A model generated the notes under the pieces. That model was not told the DNA's origin. It saw nothing but the letters and a program-made list of their open reading frames with translations, and did no database searches. A DNA stretch of 64,000 bases from JADLHS01 sp049840435 (lineage in GTDB: Bacteria; Verrucomicrobiota; Verrucomicrobiia; Limisphaerales; JADLHS01), in NCBI GenBank assembly GCA_049840435.1, contig JASGKY010000002.1:1-64000 (forward strand). Reading direction: 5' to 3'. A program made the position numbers and the translations under genes. This document shows, piece by piece, positions 9,268 through 18,239 of this stretch (positions within the stretch are counted from its first letter, which is position 1; each line of letters begins with the position of its first letter).

Positions 9268-10641
9268 TTAGCTCAGATACTCGCGCGGGTCGGTCACCTT
9301 GCCGGTGATGGCGCTTGCCGCCACCGTCGCCGGGCTCGCGAGGAACACTTGCGATTCCTTGTCGCCCATGCGGCCGGGGAAATTGCGGTTCGTGGCGCTG
9401 ATGCACTTGATGCCCGCTTGATTGATGCGGCCAAACGTATCCACCGGACCGCCGAGACAGGCGGCGCAACCGGCGTTTTCCGTCATGCGCACACCGGCGT
9501 TTTCAAGGATCTGCCAGATGGTTTCGTTGCCCCAACGCGTGGTCTGCAACTCATGCACGATGTCGGGCGTCGCGGGCACACCAAAGGTATCAATGGAGAC
9601 TTTCTTGCCGCGCAGCACGCGGGCGAATTCCACGAAGTCGCTCGTCTTGCCGCCAGTGCATGAACCGACGTAAGCGCGGTCCAGCTTCACGTTGCCCATG
9701 TCTTTGGCCTTCTTGCGCTGGCCGGGATCGGGATGGCAGGCGACGGTCGGTTCGAGCTTCGACAAGTCCACAACGAGTTCGTAAACGAACTTCTGGTCCT
9801 TATCAATTTCTACCGGTTCGTAGCGCGAATGCGTGCCGTTCAACTTCACGCGCGCATCCACGTATTCCGCCGTGCGGGAATCGAACGGGAAGATGCCGTT
9901 CTTGCCACCCGCTTCGATGGCCATGTTCGCCACCGTCATGCGGTCGTCCATCGAGAGCGACGCCACGCCCGGACCGTCGAACTGCATCGCACGATACGTT
10001 GCGCCGTCAAAACCGATCTCGCCGATGCAATGCAGGATGATGTCCTTCGCCATCACGCCGGGTTGGAGTTTGCCTTCGAGCCGGAAATGCATTGTCTCGG
10101 GAACTTTGATGAGCAATTTGCCCGTACCCATGACGAAGCCGGCGTCGGTGTTGCCGATGCCCGTGGCAAATTCGTTGAACGCGCCCGCCATGCAGGTGTG
10201 CGAGTCCGTGCCGAAGAGAACTTCGCCGGGACGCGTGTGACCTTTGGCCGGCAATGCCGCGTGGCAAACGCCCGCGTAATTCGAACCGTACTGGCGTTTG
10301 AGATTGCCCTTGCTGGCATCGTATTTCCACGTGCCATTCGCATCATCAATGACGTCGTAAAAATAAGGCAACGTCTGCTCACGCGAAAACTCGCGAAGGA
10401 TGTCCACGTTGCGGTTCGACTTGGAGTCGGCGGTGAAAATGTAGTGATCGGGAATGATGACCACGCGTTGCTTGTCCCAGACCTTGGCGTCCTTGCCGAA
10501 TTCACGTTTGAACACGCCGATAGTCCCCGGTCCGCACACGTCGTGCGTCATGAGGACATCAGCCTTCACCCAGATGTTGTCGCCAGCCTGCACGGAAGCT
10601 TTTCCGGCAGCGCGGGCGAGCAATTTTTCAGTCAACGTCAT
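9268..10641 (-). CDS. leuC: 3-isopropylmalate dehydratase large subunit (aconitase family)
   Basis: The 457-residue protein belongs to the aconitase superfamily and should isomerise 2-isopropylmalate to 3-isopropylmalate in leucine biosynthesis, with a [4Fe-4S] cluster. The three cluster cysteines are visible: C328 in VGSCTGG and C392/C395 in AGCAACLGG. FGTDSHTCMAGAFNEFATG (about 143-161) and the acid/base region DHYIFTADSKSNRN (about 65-78) are family hallmarks. The length fits large-subunit LeuC/HacA proteins, which need a separate small subunit. No leuD is adjacent, so the partner must lie elsewhere or this could be a homoaconitase-type paralogue. It converges with the giant secreted gene and shares its terminator. 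Confidence 0.88.
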   Translation of the reverse strand: MTLTEKLLARAAGKASVQAGDNIWVKADVLMTHDVCGPGTIGVFKREFGKDAKVWDKQRVVIIPDHYIFTADSKSNRNVDILREFSREQTLPYFYDVIDDANGTWKYDASKGNLKRQYGSNYAGVCHAALPAKGHTRPGEVLFGTDSHTCMAGAFNEFATGIGNTDAGFVMGTGKLLIKVPETMHFRLEGKLQPGVMAKDIILHCIGEIGFDGATYRAMQFDGPGVASLSMDDRMTVANMAIEAGGKNGIFPFDSRTAEYVDARVKLNGTHSRYEPVEIDKDQKFVYELVVDLSKLEPTVACHPDPGQRKKAKDMGNVKLDRAYVGSCTGGKTSDFVEFARVLRGKKVSIDTFGVPATPDIVHELQTTRWGNETIWQILENAGVRMTENAGCAACLGGPVDTFGRINQAGIKCISATNRNFPGRMGDKESQVFLASPATVAASAITGKVTDPREYLS

Positions 10642-10701
10642 AGCCGGACCATCGTAGCCGACCTTGACGTTGACTTCAACAGTGCAAAGTGAGTGGTTGA
10701 A

Positions 10702-11286
10702 TCAGCCCCCGATACCGGCGTATTCTTCCTCCTGCTTCAAACTCCGGCCCATCAACACGTAATCCCGCGTCACTGCTTTCATGTCCATGACGTAATCAGA
10801 CAGGTGCATGAGCTTGTTGAAGCCGAGTTGCGCCAGCACCGCCAACGCGATCTTCCGCTCCCCGTTGAGTTCGGCCTCTAGCCGCCGTAACCCGCAATGT
10901 TTGGCGATGTCAATCAACTCCGTCACCAACACTTTCGAGACGTCGCGCCCACGATACTCCGGATGCGTAAGCAGTGTGATCAAACCGATGTGCCGTTTCC
11001 ACCCGCCGCTGCGTTGATGCAACGTCGCCTCGCCGATGACTTTGTTCTTATGCAACATCAACAACGGCAGGTTGCGCTCGAAATCCGGTTGGCGACACCA
11101 CTGCCGAAATAGCGTTTCATCCGTAATCGGCTGCTTGATGAACAGCCGCTCCTCTTCCGGCACGGCGAGGAAGAATTTGTGCAGCTTCACATCGTCGCGG
11201 CGCGCGACCGGACGGACTGTGACCGGCGTGCCGTCGCGAAGTTTGGTTTCGAACGGATACTTGTCGAGCAGGTCAATGAGGAGCAT
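10702..11286 (-). CDS. GNAT-family N-acetyltransferase
   Basis: The product (194 residues from ATG 11286) carries a GNAT fold: an early strand pattern VTVRPVARRDDVKLHKFF, then VIGEATLH, LTHPEYRGRDVSKVLVTELIDIAK (the acetyl-CoA-binding loop is a variant RGRDVS in place of the usual R/Q-x-x-G-x-G/A), and the late segment LRRLEAELNGERKIALAVLAQLGF. The acceptor substrate is not predictable. An in-frame TTG at 11313 would add nine residues; the ATG is preferred although its ribosome site is weak. The gene stands alone, 60 bases upstream of leuC on the same strand. Confidence 0.75.
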   Translation of the reverse strand: MLLIDLLDKYPFETKLRDGTPVTVRPVARRDDVKLHKFFLAVPEEERLFIKQPITDETLFRQWCRQPDFERNLPLLMLHKNKVIGEATLHQRSGGWKRHIGLITLLTHPEYRGRDVSKVLVTELIDIAKHCGLRRLEAELNGERKIALAVLAQLGFNKLMHLSDYVMDMKAVTRDYVLMGRSLKQEEEYAGIGG

Positions 11287-11352
11287 AGGCTTGGCTTTCT
11301 GGAAGTTTAGCAAACCACGGATTCGCCCCTCCGGCTAACGCGGAATTGGCAA

Positions 11353-11844
11353 TCACTCACCGGTAATTGCCTGTGCGGCCTCCGGCTGCCGCAACGACTG
11401 TCGCAGCAGGAAACCCGCAAGGCCGGTCAACAGAAGATTGCGGCAGAATGCGAAGGCCACCGATTCCAAAAAACGCACCAGCCCGGGCAGACTTTCAGGC
11501 CATCCGAAAATTTTAAAATTGTAACAGCCACACGTGATATCGAGACCACGAAACCATGCCTGCCCCGTGGCAATTACAAACAACACCATCAATGCGGTCA
11601 CACACAAGAGCGCCGTTTGTTGCCAGAGCCCCGCCAGCAAAAGGAGTCCGCAAAGCAACTCCGCCCACGGCAGCACCACTGCCGCCATCTGCAAAGACAT
11701 TCGCGGCAACGGTAATTGATAGGCGTAAATGGAGCCCAGAAACTCTGTAGGATTCGCCAGCTTCGAGACCGCCGCCCACAGCAACAAGCCCCCGAGCAAC
11801 CAGCGCATACCACATTCTAATTTTTTACCACATACAATGTTCAT
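11353..11844 (-). CDS. MauE/DoxX-like four-helix membrane protein
   Basis: The 163-residue protein begins MNIVCGKKLECGMRWLLGG and has four hydrophobic segments, with AVSKLANPTEFLGSIYAYQLP after the first and the motif DITCGCYNFKIFG near the third. A conserved Cys-x-Cys in that loop and the four-helix layout fit the MauE/DoxX family of quinone-linked or disulfide-relay membrane proteins. Its ATG overlaps the stop of the upstream rhodanese gene (ATGA at 11841-11844), so the two are translationally coupled. The pairing with a rhodanese suggests sulfur or redox chemistry at the membrane, which is an inference. A longer reading frame upstream is only the shadow of the rhodanese gene. Confidence 0.75.
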   Translation of the reverse strand: MNIVCGKKLECGMRWLLGGLLLWAAVSKLANPTEFLGSIYAYQLPLPRMSLQMAAVVLPWAELLCGLLLLAGLWQQTALLCVTALMVLFVIATGQAWFRGLDITCGCYNFKIFGWPESLPGLVRFLESVAFAFCRNLLLTGLAGFLLRQSLRQPEAAQAITGE

Positions 11845-12614
11845 GGCCGGGATGGTGGAGCGGGGTTCGCGAGCTCCAGTTGCTGATATTCCTGGTAGCC
11901 GCCCGTCATGTAGCGCACCGCCGGCCAATAGAACTCATGCACCAGCCGGCTAGCCACGCGCGCCGATTGCGAACACGCCGTACTGCTGCAATACACGATC
12001 ACCGTGATGTTTGTCGCCTGTTTGGCGAGGAATGTCTTGAATTCCTCCGGCGGGCTCATCTCCGGCACCGATGTCGCGCCCGGAATATGTCCGGCGTCAA
12101 ACATCGGCTTGTGCCGTACGTCCATCAACACCGCTTGGTTTGCCGCCACTAATTTCTTTGCCTCCGACCAGTGAATCGGCGTCGGATTTGGCGACGCGGG
12201 CGCGGGTTTGACGGAATTCGGATGCGCCGACGCTACGGAAACAGACCATGGAGTTGAAGGCACGTTTGGTTGGGCAACTGGCAACGGGGAGGTCGCCGCC
12301 GCCGCGACTTGAACCGGAGCAGGCGCCGGTGGCACAACGGAATTTGTACGCAGTAGCGTTGCGGGCAGCGAATTGGATTCCGCCAAAGTTCGAACTGGCG
12401 CAAGCGCCACAGCCGGTTCACCAAACCTTACCCCCATCGGGCTCGCCGCGTTGAACGTGAAACCCAGCACGCTACTCAATCCGACGAGTGCCAACAACTG
12501 CAGCAGGACTTGGCGCGAGAAGATGCAATCAGCCGAGTGCTTGCCGCGGTCTGATAGGGAGCGGAGTTCAGACGCCCGAACTGCAGTTTCATGGCGCTTG
12601 CGCTGCTTGCTCAT
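11841..12614 (-). CDS. Membrane-anchored rhodanese-like protein
   Basis: This 257-residue protein has a basic N-terminus, one membrane segment at about residues 34-55, a Pro/Ala/Val-rich linker (about 65-145) and a C-terminal rhodanese domain (about 146-250). The domain shows VLMDVRHKPMFDAGHIPGA and the active-site loop VYCSSTACSQSARVA. The loop cysteine is ambiguous: C209 is at the usual first position and C214 ends the loop. Its predicted role is sulfane-sulfur transfer on the outer face of the membrane. It overlaps the following MauE/DoxX-like gene by four bases and was probably kept with it as a unit. Confidence 0.8.
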   Translation of the reverse strand: MSKQRKRHETAVRASELRSLSDRGKHSADCIFSRQVLLQLLALVGLSSVLGFTFNAASPMGVRFGEPAVALAPVRTLAESNSLPATLLRTNSVVPPAPAPVQVAAAATSPLPVAQPNVPSTPWSVSVASAHPNSVKPAPASPNPTPIHWSEAKKLVAANQAVLMDVRHKPMFDAGHIPGATSVPEMSPPEEFKTFLAKQATNITVIVYCSSTACSQSARVASRLVHEFYWPAVRYMTGGYQEYQQLELANPAPPSRP

Positions 12615-12733
12615 TTTCAGCCAAGCCTAGCACGCGCCCAGCGTATCGCAACGAAACTCCAGCTCGCTCACTTGTTCTGGATTGGCGATCACTGACCAGC
12701 GCTTGCGGTCATCCCCGGCTCGCGATGCTGTGT

Positions 12734-13798
12734 TTAACCCGCCAGCACCGGGTAATCCAGATACCCCTTCGGTCCTGCCGCGTAGAAAGTGTCAGCATCC
12801 GGCGGATTCAACGGCGCATTTCGGGCAAAGCGGTCGACCAGGTCGGGATTTGCAATGAACGGCTTGCCGAATGCGACCGCATCCGCTTCACCAGTCTGAA
12901 TTACCTGCTCCGCCATCTCGCGCGTGAAGCCTTCATTGGCGACATATACACCGCCAAATTGTTTCTTCAACTCCGGTCCAAGCCGGGTTGGCCCGACTGA
13001 TTCCCGCGCGCAAAGAAAGGCAATCTTGCGCCGGCCCAATTCCCGCGCCAGATAGCCGAACGTCGCTGCAGGATCAGAATCCCCCATGTCGTGCGAATCT
13101 CCGCGCGGCGCGAGGTGCATGCCCACGCGACCTGCACCCCATACGGAAACCACCGCATCGGTCACTTCAAGCAGGAGGCGGGCGCGATTCTCGACTGCCC
13201 CACCGTAATCGTCGGTGCGCTTGTTCGTGCTGTCCTGGAGAAATTGATCGAGCAGATAACCGTTCGCACCATGAATCTCGACACCGTCGAAACCTGCCCT
13301 CAGCGCATTAGCCGCTCCGTGTCGATAGGCTTCAATGATACCGGGAATTTCACTTCGCTCGAGCGGGCGCGGTGTGACAAAGGGCCGGTTGGGGCGAAGC
13401 AAACGCACATGTCCCTTGGGCGCAATCGCGCTCGGCGCCACAGGCAACGCACCGTCCAAATAAGACGGGTCCGAGACGCGTCCCACGTGCCAGAGTTGCA
13501 AAAAGATCTTTCCGCCCGCGTCATGGATGCCCGTGGTGATCTCTTTCCAACCCGCCACCTGTTCTGGCGACCAGATTCCCGGCGTGTTTGGATACCCGAC
13601 CCCCATCGGAGTCACAGAGGTAGCCTCGCTCAGAATGAGCCCGGCTGCCGCACGTTGCACATAGTAATCGCGCATCATGGCATTGGGGACACGTCCCGCA
13701 CTGGCGCGACATCGTGTCAGGGGCGCCATGAAAACACGATTGGCTAGTTTCAAATCTCCGAGCGAAAGCGGCTCCAGCAGTTTCAGTTTTGCACTCAT
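12734..13798 (-). CDS. Old Yellow Enzyme-family alkene reductase
   Basis: The 354-residue protein is an FMN-dependent NAD(P)H:flavin oxidoreductase of the Old Yellow Enzyme type, expected to reduce activated C=C bonds of enals, enones or nitro compounds. The substrate-binding pair H176/N179 lies in HGANGYLLDQFLQDSTN, followed by R.DDYGG. MAPLTRCRA (about 24-32) is the FMN-proximal N-terminal motif. FGKPFIANPDL marks the C-terminal phosphate-binding barrel end. Length and motif order fit NemA-like enzymes. The ATG at 13798 is preferred over an in-frame GTG three codons earlier. It appears to be monocistronic. Confidence 0.88.
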   Translation of the reverse strand: MSAKLKLLEPLSLGDLKLANRVFMAPLTRCRASAGRVPNAMMRDYYVQRAAAGLILSEATSVTPMGVGYPNTPGIWSPEQVAGWKEITTGIHDAGGKIFLQLWHVGRVSDPSYLDGALPVAPSAIAPKGHVRLLRPNRPFVTPRPLERSEIPGIIEAYRHGAANALRAGFDGVEIHGANGYLLDQFLQDSTNKRTDDYGGAVENRARLLLEVTDAVVSVWGAGRVGMHLAPRGDSHDMGDSDPAATFGYLARELGRRKIAFLCARESVGPTRLGPELKKQFGGVYVANEGFTREMAEQVIQTGEADAVAFGKPFIANPDLVDRFARNAPLNPPDADTFYAAGPKGYLDYPVLAG

Positions 13799-14179
13799 TC
13801 GGGCCACACATTAGGGGCAAATCCCTTTTGCGCAAACTTTGTGTCCGGCTCGAAAGTTCCCGCCACGATGATCGACAATTCAAAAATGGTCGCCTTCCGC
13901 AAAGAGCACCTGGCGTTCAGGCAAAACCACGCTGGGCGCAGGCAACGCCTCACCTGCTGGTCCCCCCAGTCCAAGCGATTCATTGATTTGATGACCTTTA
14001 TTGCTGGAACGGCGACAAAGCTGGGAGGCGACAGGGGCATCCGTGTTAATCTGCCCGAAATAGGCTTGTAATCGAGTCGCAGGGTGAATTAGAACTCAGT
14101 TAGTCCCGCCCGCCCCTCGCCATGCATATGGGTATGCGTGGCGTCTAATTCGGCGAGACCTTAAGCCTAACAAAAACGT
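13799..14179. other. Intergenic region, no gene supported
   Basis: This 381-base gap lies between divergent genes, so it must hold both promoters. A 76-codon plus-strand frame and an 81-codon minus-strand frame exist, but neither has a recognisable domain, a ribosome site or a plausible composition. No terminator-like or palindromic structure stands out. Confidence 0.5.
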
Positions 14180-15871
14180 ATGAAACCAACTAAAGAATAC
14201 CGTCTGTTACTAGGACTGGCTGCATCCTCAGCGCTGTTGCTCCACCCCGTCAGCGCCGCAGTGCCCACCAGCTACAACATTGGCAGCTTGGGCGCAGCGG
14301 GCGATGGCACTCACGTTAACAACGTGCTGGTTTATCAGGCTGGCGCAGTAAGTGTCGGACCAGATTATGCGACGACTTACGATGGCGCCGGGGCGCATAC
14401 AACGGTTCCTTTCAACGCTGCGCTGAATCCAGCTGCGGGCAGTCCCTTCACAATTGAGTTTTGGGCCAAGCCCCAAGCTTCGGATAACGACGATTGCCCG
14501 GTGTTCAATCGGGTCTCATCGGGGAATCGCTCCGGCTGGGCGTTCTTCCAGCGAGACGCCGCAACGGGTTGGAACTGGCGCCTGTACAATGGCAACGGCA
14601 GTGCGGTAGGTTGGGATCTCACGGGCGGCACGGCAACGTTGGATGCTTGGAGTCACGTGGTCGGCGTGTGGGACGGGACGACCGCCAAACTTTACGTGAA
14701 TGGTGTGGACACCGGCGCTGCTAATACGGGCGCCGGCGGTTATGCTGCGAGCACGGCGGCCATCTTTTCAGTGGGCGCTTATGACACGGGGGGCACCGCA
14801 TGCACCGGTTCGGTCGATGAAGTTGCATTCTACCCGACAGCATTGACCGACATACAAATCCAAGCCCATTACAATGCGGCGTTGAGCCCCGTGCCCGGCA
14901 CCTATTACCGCTCGGTAATATTGGCCGATGGCGCTTCGCTGTATCTGGATCAGAACCCGTTGCAGAACTGGACCGCTTACAATGTTGGCAGCGTGGGGGC
15001 AGCGCTCAACGGCACGAATTCGCCTGATGTCCTCATTGACCAACCGGGCGCTATCGCGGCGCCGATCGGCGCAGGAGCAGATCATTCATCGTATTATAAC
15101 GGCGCAGTGGGGGGCTCGGTGGGATCGCATACGACGATTGCCTATAATGCCGCATTGAATCCAGCTTCGAGCAACCCGTTCACCATTGAGTTCTGGGCCA
15201 TGCCTCAAGCATCCGATAACGACGATTGTCCGTTGTTCAATCGCGTCACGGCGGGAAATCGTTCTGGCTGGGCGTTCTTCCAGCGCGATGCCGCGACGGG
15301 TTGGAACTGGCGCTTGTATAACGGCAACGGCAGCACGGTGGGATGGAATCTCACGGGCGGCACCGCAACGTTGGATGCCTGGAGTCACGTGGTCGGAGTG
15401 TGGGACGGCTCTAGTGCCAAACTTTACGTGAATGGCGTGGACACCGGCGCCGCCAACTCAGGCGCGGGTGGCTATCTCTCCAGCACCGAAGCGATCTTCT
15501 CCGTCGGTGCTTATGATGTCGGTGGAAGTGCGAGCACTGGCTTCATCGATGAAGTCGCTTTCTACGGCACCGCGTTGAGCGCCGCCCAAATCCAAGCCCA
15601 CTACAATGCGGCGACTAACCTTGTTTCCGGCGCTTACAATGCGCTGGTTCGCGGTGACGGGGCGCGGCTTTATTTGGATCAGAACCCACCGGCGGTCAGC
15701 ATCACCAAAACAGGCGCCACCCCGACCGTTACGTTCACCGGGATTCTCAGCCAATCATCCGATCTGACCGCACCGGTTTGGTCAACGTCGTGGACTAATT
15801 TGCTGACCACGAGTCCATACACACTGCCGGGAACAGCGGCAGGCCAATTGTATTTCCTCTCCCATCGATAA
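14180..15871 (+). CDS. Secreted protein with two tandem LamG-type domains
   Basis: The 563-residue product has a signal peptide (LLLGLAASSALLLHPVSA, cleavage near residue 27) and two near-copies of a LamG/concanavalin-like jelly-roll module at about residues 70-245 and 315-500. Both copies contain FTIEFWA.PQASDNDDCP.F, GNRSGWAFFQRDAATGWNWR, SHVVGVWDG and AKLYVNGVDTGAAN, so the repeat is recent. Each module ends in A.LYLDQNP. The tail (about 510-563) contains LYFLSHR, a form common at the end of secreted proteins in this group. Binding of a polysaccharide or protein ligand outside the cell is likely from the fold; no catalytic residues are seen. Confidence 0.82.
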   Translation: MKPTKEYRLLLGLAASSALLLHPVSAAVPTSYNIGSLGAAGDGTHVNNVLVYQAGAVSVGPDYATTYDGAGAHTTVPFNAALNPAAGSPFTIEFWAKPQASDNDDCPVFNRVSSGNRSGWAFFQRDAATGWNWRLYNGNGSAVGWDLTGGTATLDAWSHVVGVWDGTTAKLYVNGVDTGAANTGAGGYAASTAAIFSVGAYDTGGTACTGSVDEVAFYPTALTDIQIQAHYNAALSPVPGTYYRSVILADGASLYLDQNPLQNWTAYNVGSVGAALNGTNSPDVLIDQPGAIAAPIGAGADHSSYYNGAVGGSVGSHTTIAYNAALNPASSNPFTIEFWAMPQASDNDDCPLFNRVTAGNRSGWAFFQRDAATGWNWRLYNGNGSTVGWNLTGGTATLDAWSHVVGVWDGSSAKLYVNGVDTGAANSGAGGYLSSTEAIFSVGAYDVGGSASTGFIDEVAFYGTALSAAQIQAHYNAATNLVSGAYNALVRGDGARLYLDQNPPAVSITKTGATPTVTFTGILSQSSDLTAPVWSTSWTNLLTTSPYTLPGTAAGQLYFLSHR

Positions 15872-15941
15872 ACCGAATGGGTTGATTGGTTGCCATTACC
15901 TGCCTTCCGCTCCGCTAAATGGCAAAACGGAACTATTCAGT

Positions 15942-15982
15942 GCCCCCACGCATTTGCTGATGCGTTGGGGGCTTTTGATTTT
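15942..15982 (+). terminator. Rho-independent terminator of the LamG gene
   Basis: The stem GCCCCCACGCAT (15942-15953) pairs with ATGCGTTGGGGGC (15960-15972) around a short loop and is followed by TTTTGATTTTT. It lies 70 bases after the stop codon of the LamG protein gene. Confidence 0.85.
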
Positions 15983-16040
15983 TGGCCTGCCCTAAATTGC
16001 CGATGGAATCCACGCGCTGAATTGGATTCTATGTCACCGC

Positions 16041-16082
16041 AAAAAATTGAGGCCGGTGACCCGTGGTCAGCCAGCCTCAATT
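16041..16082 (-). terminator. Rho-independent terminator of the moeB-like gene
   Basis: Read on the minus strand, AATTGAGGC (16082-16074) pairs with GCCTCAATT (16053-16045) and runs into TTTTTT (16046-16041). It lies 43 bases after the end of the minus-strand moeB-like gene. Confidence 0.8.
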
Positions 16083-16124
16083 GCTAATAAAAGCGGCAGG
16101 GGATGCCTTGCCGCAGGAGATTTA

Positions 16125-17274
16125 TCAATATCGCGGCACTTTGGAATCGATCTCCTCACTCCAGGCGGTGATACCGCCTTTGACGCTCTTGAGGTATTTG
16201 AAGCCCTGTTGCCGCAGGAAGTTCAACGCCTTCAACGAGCGCACGCCGGCTTTGCAGTGCAGATAGTATTGCTGGTTCGGATCGAGTTCCGTGAAGCGTT
16301 CGTTGATCTGGCTCAACGGCAGCAACGGTACGCCTTCCACTTTCGCGATCTCGTATTCGTCCGCTTCGCGCACGTCAATGACCTTGATGCCGAGCTTCGG
16401 ATCATCCAACGCCTTCTTCATGTCCTGCACGGTGACCTCATCGGGATTGCCGACGGGTTCGGCAGGCGCGGGTTGGATGCCACAGAATTGATCGTAATCG
16501 ATCAGCTCCTTGATCGTCGGGTTATCGCCGCAGATCGGGCACGCGGGGTCGCGGCGCAACTTGAGTTCGCGGAACTTCATGTCGAGCGCGTTGAACAAGA
16601 GCAGGCGGCCAGTCATGGACGTGCCTTTGCCGAGCGCGAGTTTCAAGATTTCCGTCGTCTGGATGCAACCGATGATGCCGGGCAACACGCCGAGCACGCC
16701 GCCTTCCGCACAACTCGGCACCATGCCGGGCGGCGGCGGTTCGGGATACAGACAGCGATAGCACGGTCCGCCGAGATGCGGCGCGAACACGCTAGCCTGA
16801 CCTTCGAAGCGGAAGATGGAGCCATAGACGTTCGGCTTCTTGAGCAGCACGCAAGCGTCGTTGGTGAGGTAGCGCGTCGGGAAATTGTCCGTGCCGTCCA
16901 CGACGATGTCGTAGGGGCGGATGATGTCGAGCGCGTTGCCGGAATTGATCGCGGTGTTGTGGATGACCACCTCGCACGTTGGGATTGATGCCACGAATCG
17001 TTTCCTTCGCCGACTCCGCTTTGGAACGTCCCACGTCCGCGTCCGTGTGGAGAATCTGGCGTTGCAGATTGGAATAATCCACGGTGTCGAAATCCACGAT
17101 GCCGATCTTGCCGATGCCCGCTGCCGCGAGATACATGGCGATGGGCGAGCCAAGCCCGCCCGCGCCGATGCATAGGACGCTGGTGGCTTTGATCTTCTTT
17201 TGCCCGGCCAGACCGACTTCCGGCAGGATCAGGTGCCGCGAGTAGCGACGGATTTCTTCGTTGTTCAGGCTCAT
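16125..17274 (-). pseudogene. moeB: MoeB/ThiF-type adenylyltransferase with C-terminal rhodanese, frameshifted
   Basis: Read across one indel this is a protein of about 382 residues. The N-terminal part has the ATP-binding motif GAGGLGSP (37-44) and the E1-like domain that adenylates the C-terminal Gly of MoaD- or ThiS-type sulfur carriers. The second part has VVDGTDNFPTRYL, two CxxC zinc-binding pairs (CYRC and CPIC) and a rhodanese domain (VIDVREADEYE, active-site Cys in YLHCKAGVRS). The frame breaks near 16974: after GINPNV the protein continues as CEVVIHNT in another frame, and deleting one base there restores NPNVEVVIHNT. The gene is otherwise intact and would be needed for molybdopterin or thiamine-related sulfur transfer, so a sequence error is quite possible. 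Confidence 0.85.
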
Positions 17275-17379
17275 AAAATGTATACAGGTCGAATCGAGTG
17301 GGATTCGAGTGTGTCAGCGTAGGGGAGATTGCGGAGAAATCAAGCCGGGGCGTGGGCGTAAAAAGGCGTTATCGACCTA

Positions 17380-18108
17380 TCAATCGAAGAACGAGCCGAC
17401 CAACGCCCCCAGCGCTAGCGTGATGGCATTTTCGCGCGGGCTGTAATCGTAGGAAGAATACCGCCCATGGTCCTGCATGGCGGCAGCCTGCTTCGCGGCC
17501 TCAAGTTCGCGCCGCTTCTGTTCCAGTTGCTCCATCTCTTTAGCCCGCGCCACATCCATGCCGCCAGCGGCGATGAACTTCACGATGCGATGCAGCTCGT
17601 CTTTGTCGAACCACGTGCCGTGTGGCTTGCAGACGTCCACGATGACATTCGAGCACTTGGCGAAATTGATGCGATGCATGAGCTGCTTGCACACCGGGCA
17701 AGGGATGTAGCGCACCCGCTCCGGCGCTAATTGCGCGTCGGAAAGAATGTTCGAAGCATCGCCTAGAATGCTCACCTGCCGTTCGCGATCCGTGCAGATC
17801 TGATGCAACGCCACGGTATCCACCCACAGCCCCTCGCACACCGGACACTCGCGCATGGTGCTCGCGCCCAGTGTGACCTCTTTGGTATTCACGCGACAGC
17901 GCGGGCAGATGCAGGAAGTATCAGCGGGTTTCTCAATGCGCTGCACTTCCATGCCGCAATGGGAACAAAACTTCGCACCGCGAAAGATCATCCCGAAGCA
18001 CGATGGACACGCCACCGTGGCGAGCCGCGAGTTGCAATGCTCGCAGCGCGTCGCCTCGGAAGTCGTCGCCGCACCGCAATTGGGACAGTTCAACGCATGT
18101 GCTGCCAT
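17380..18108 (-). CDS. Multi-zinc-ribbon protein (zf-TFIIB type)
   Basis: The 242-residue protein begins MAAHALNCPNCGAATTSEATRCEHC and contains successive CxxC pairs (NCPNC, RCEHC, ACPSC, FCSHC, ICPRC, ECPVC, PCPVC), consistent with a double zinc ribbon followed by two zf-TFIIB-like units: ECPVCEGLWVDTVALHQI and CPVCK...CKPHGTWFDKDELHRI. The C-terminal part (about 190-220) is a charged coiled coil, EMEQLEQKRRELEAAK, followed by a short hydrophobic end. Function is unknown. It is divergent from the SPFH-domain gene at 18240, and another zinc-ribbon gene follows at 20080, a recurring association that suggests a shared membrane-linked role. The start at 18108 is chosen over an in-frame one 12 codons upstream. 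Confidence 0.75.
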   Translation of the reverse strand: MAAHALNCPNCGAATTSEATRCEHCNSRLATVACPSCFGMIFRGAKFCSHCGMEVQRIEKPADTSCICPRCRVNTKEVTLGASTMRECPVCEGLWVDTVALHQICTDRERQVSILGDASNILSDAQLAPERVRYIPCPVCKQLMHRINFAKCSNVIVDVCKPHGTWFDKDELHRIVKFIAAGGMDVARAKEMEQLEQKRRELEAAKQAAAMQDHGRYSSYDYSPRENAITLALGALVGSFFD

Positions 18109-18239
18109 GCCATTGAAATTCTCCGCGCGCCGAAGTTTTCGCAAGCGCAGACTCGCACGAAGTCATTACATAATTCCGCAGAAATTATTCTTCACAGCCT
18201 TACCCGATGTGACAATGATACGCCAACGAAAGGCAAACT

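Noticed and set aside
13795..14040. 81-codon minus-strand frame before the Old Yellow Enzyme gene
   Set aside because: No homology recognised, no ribosome site, and it merely fills the divergent promoter gap.
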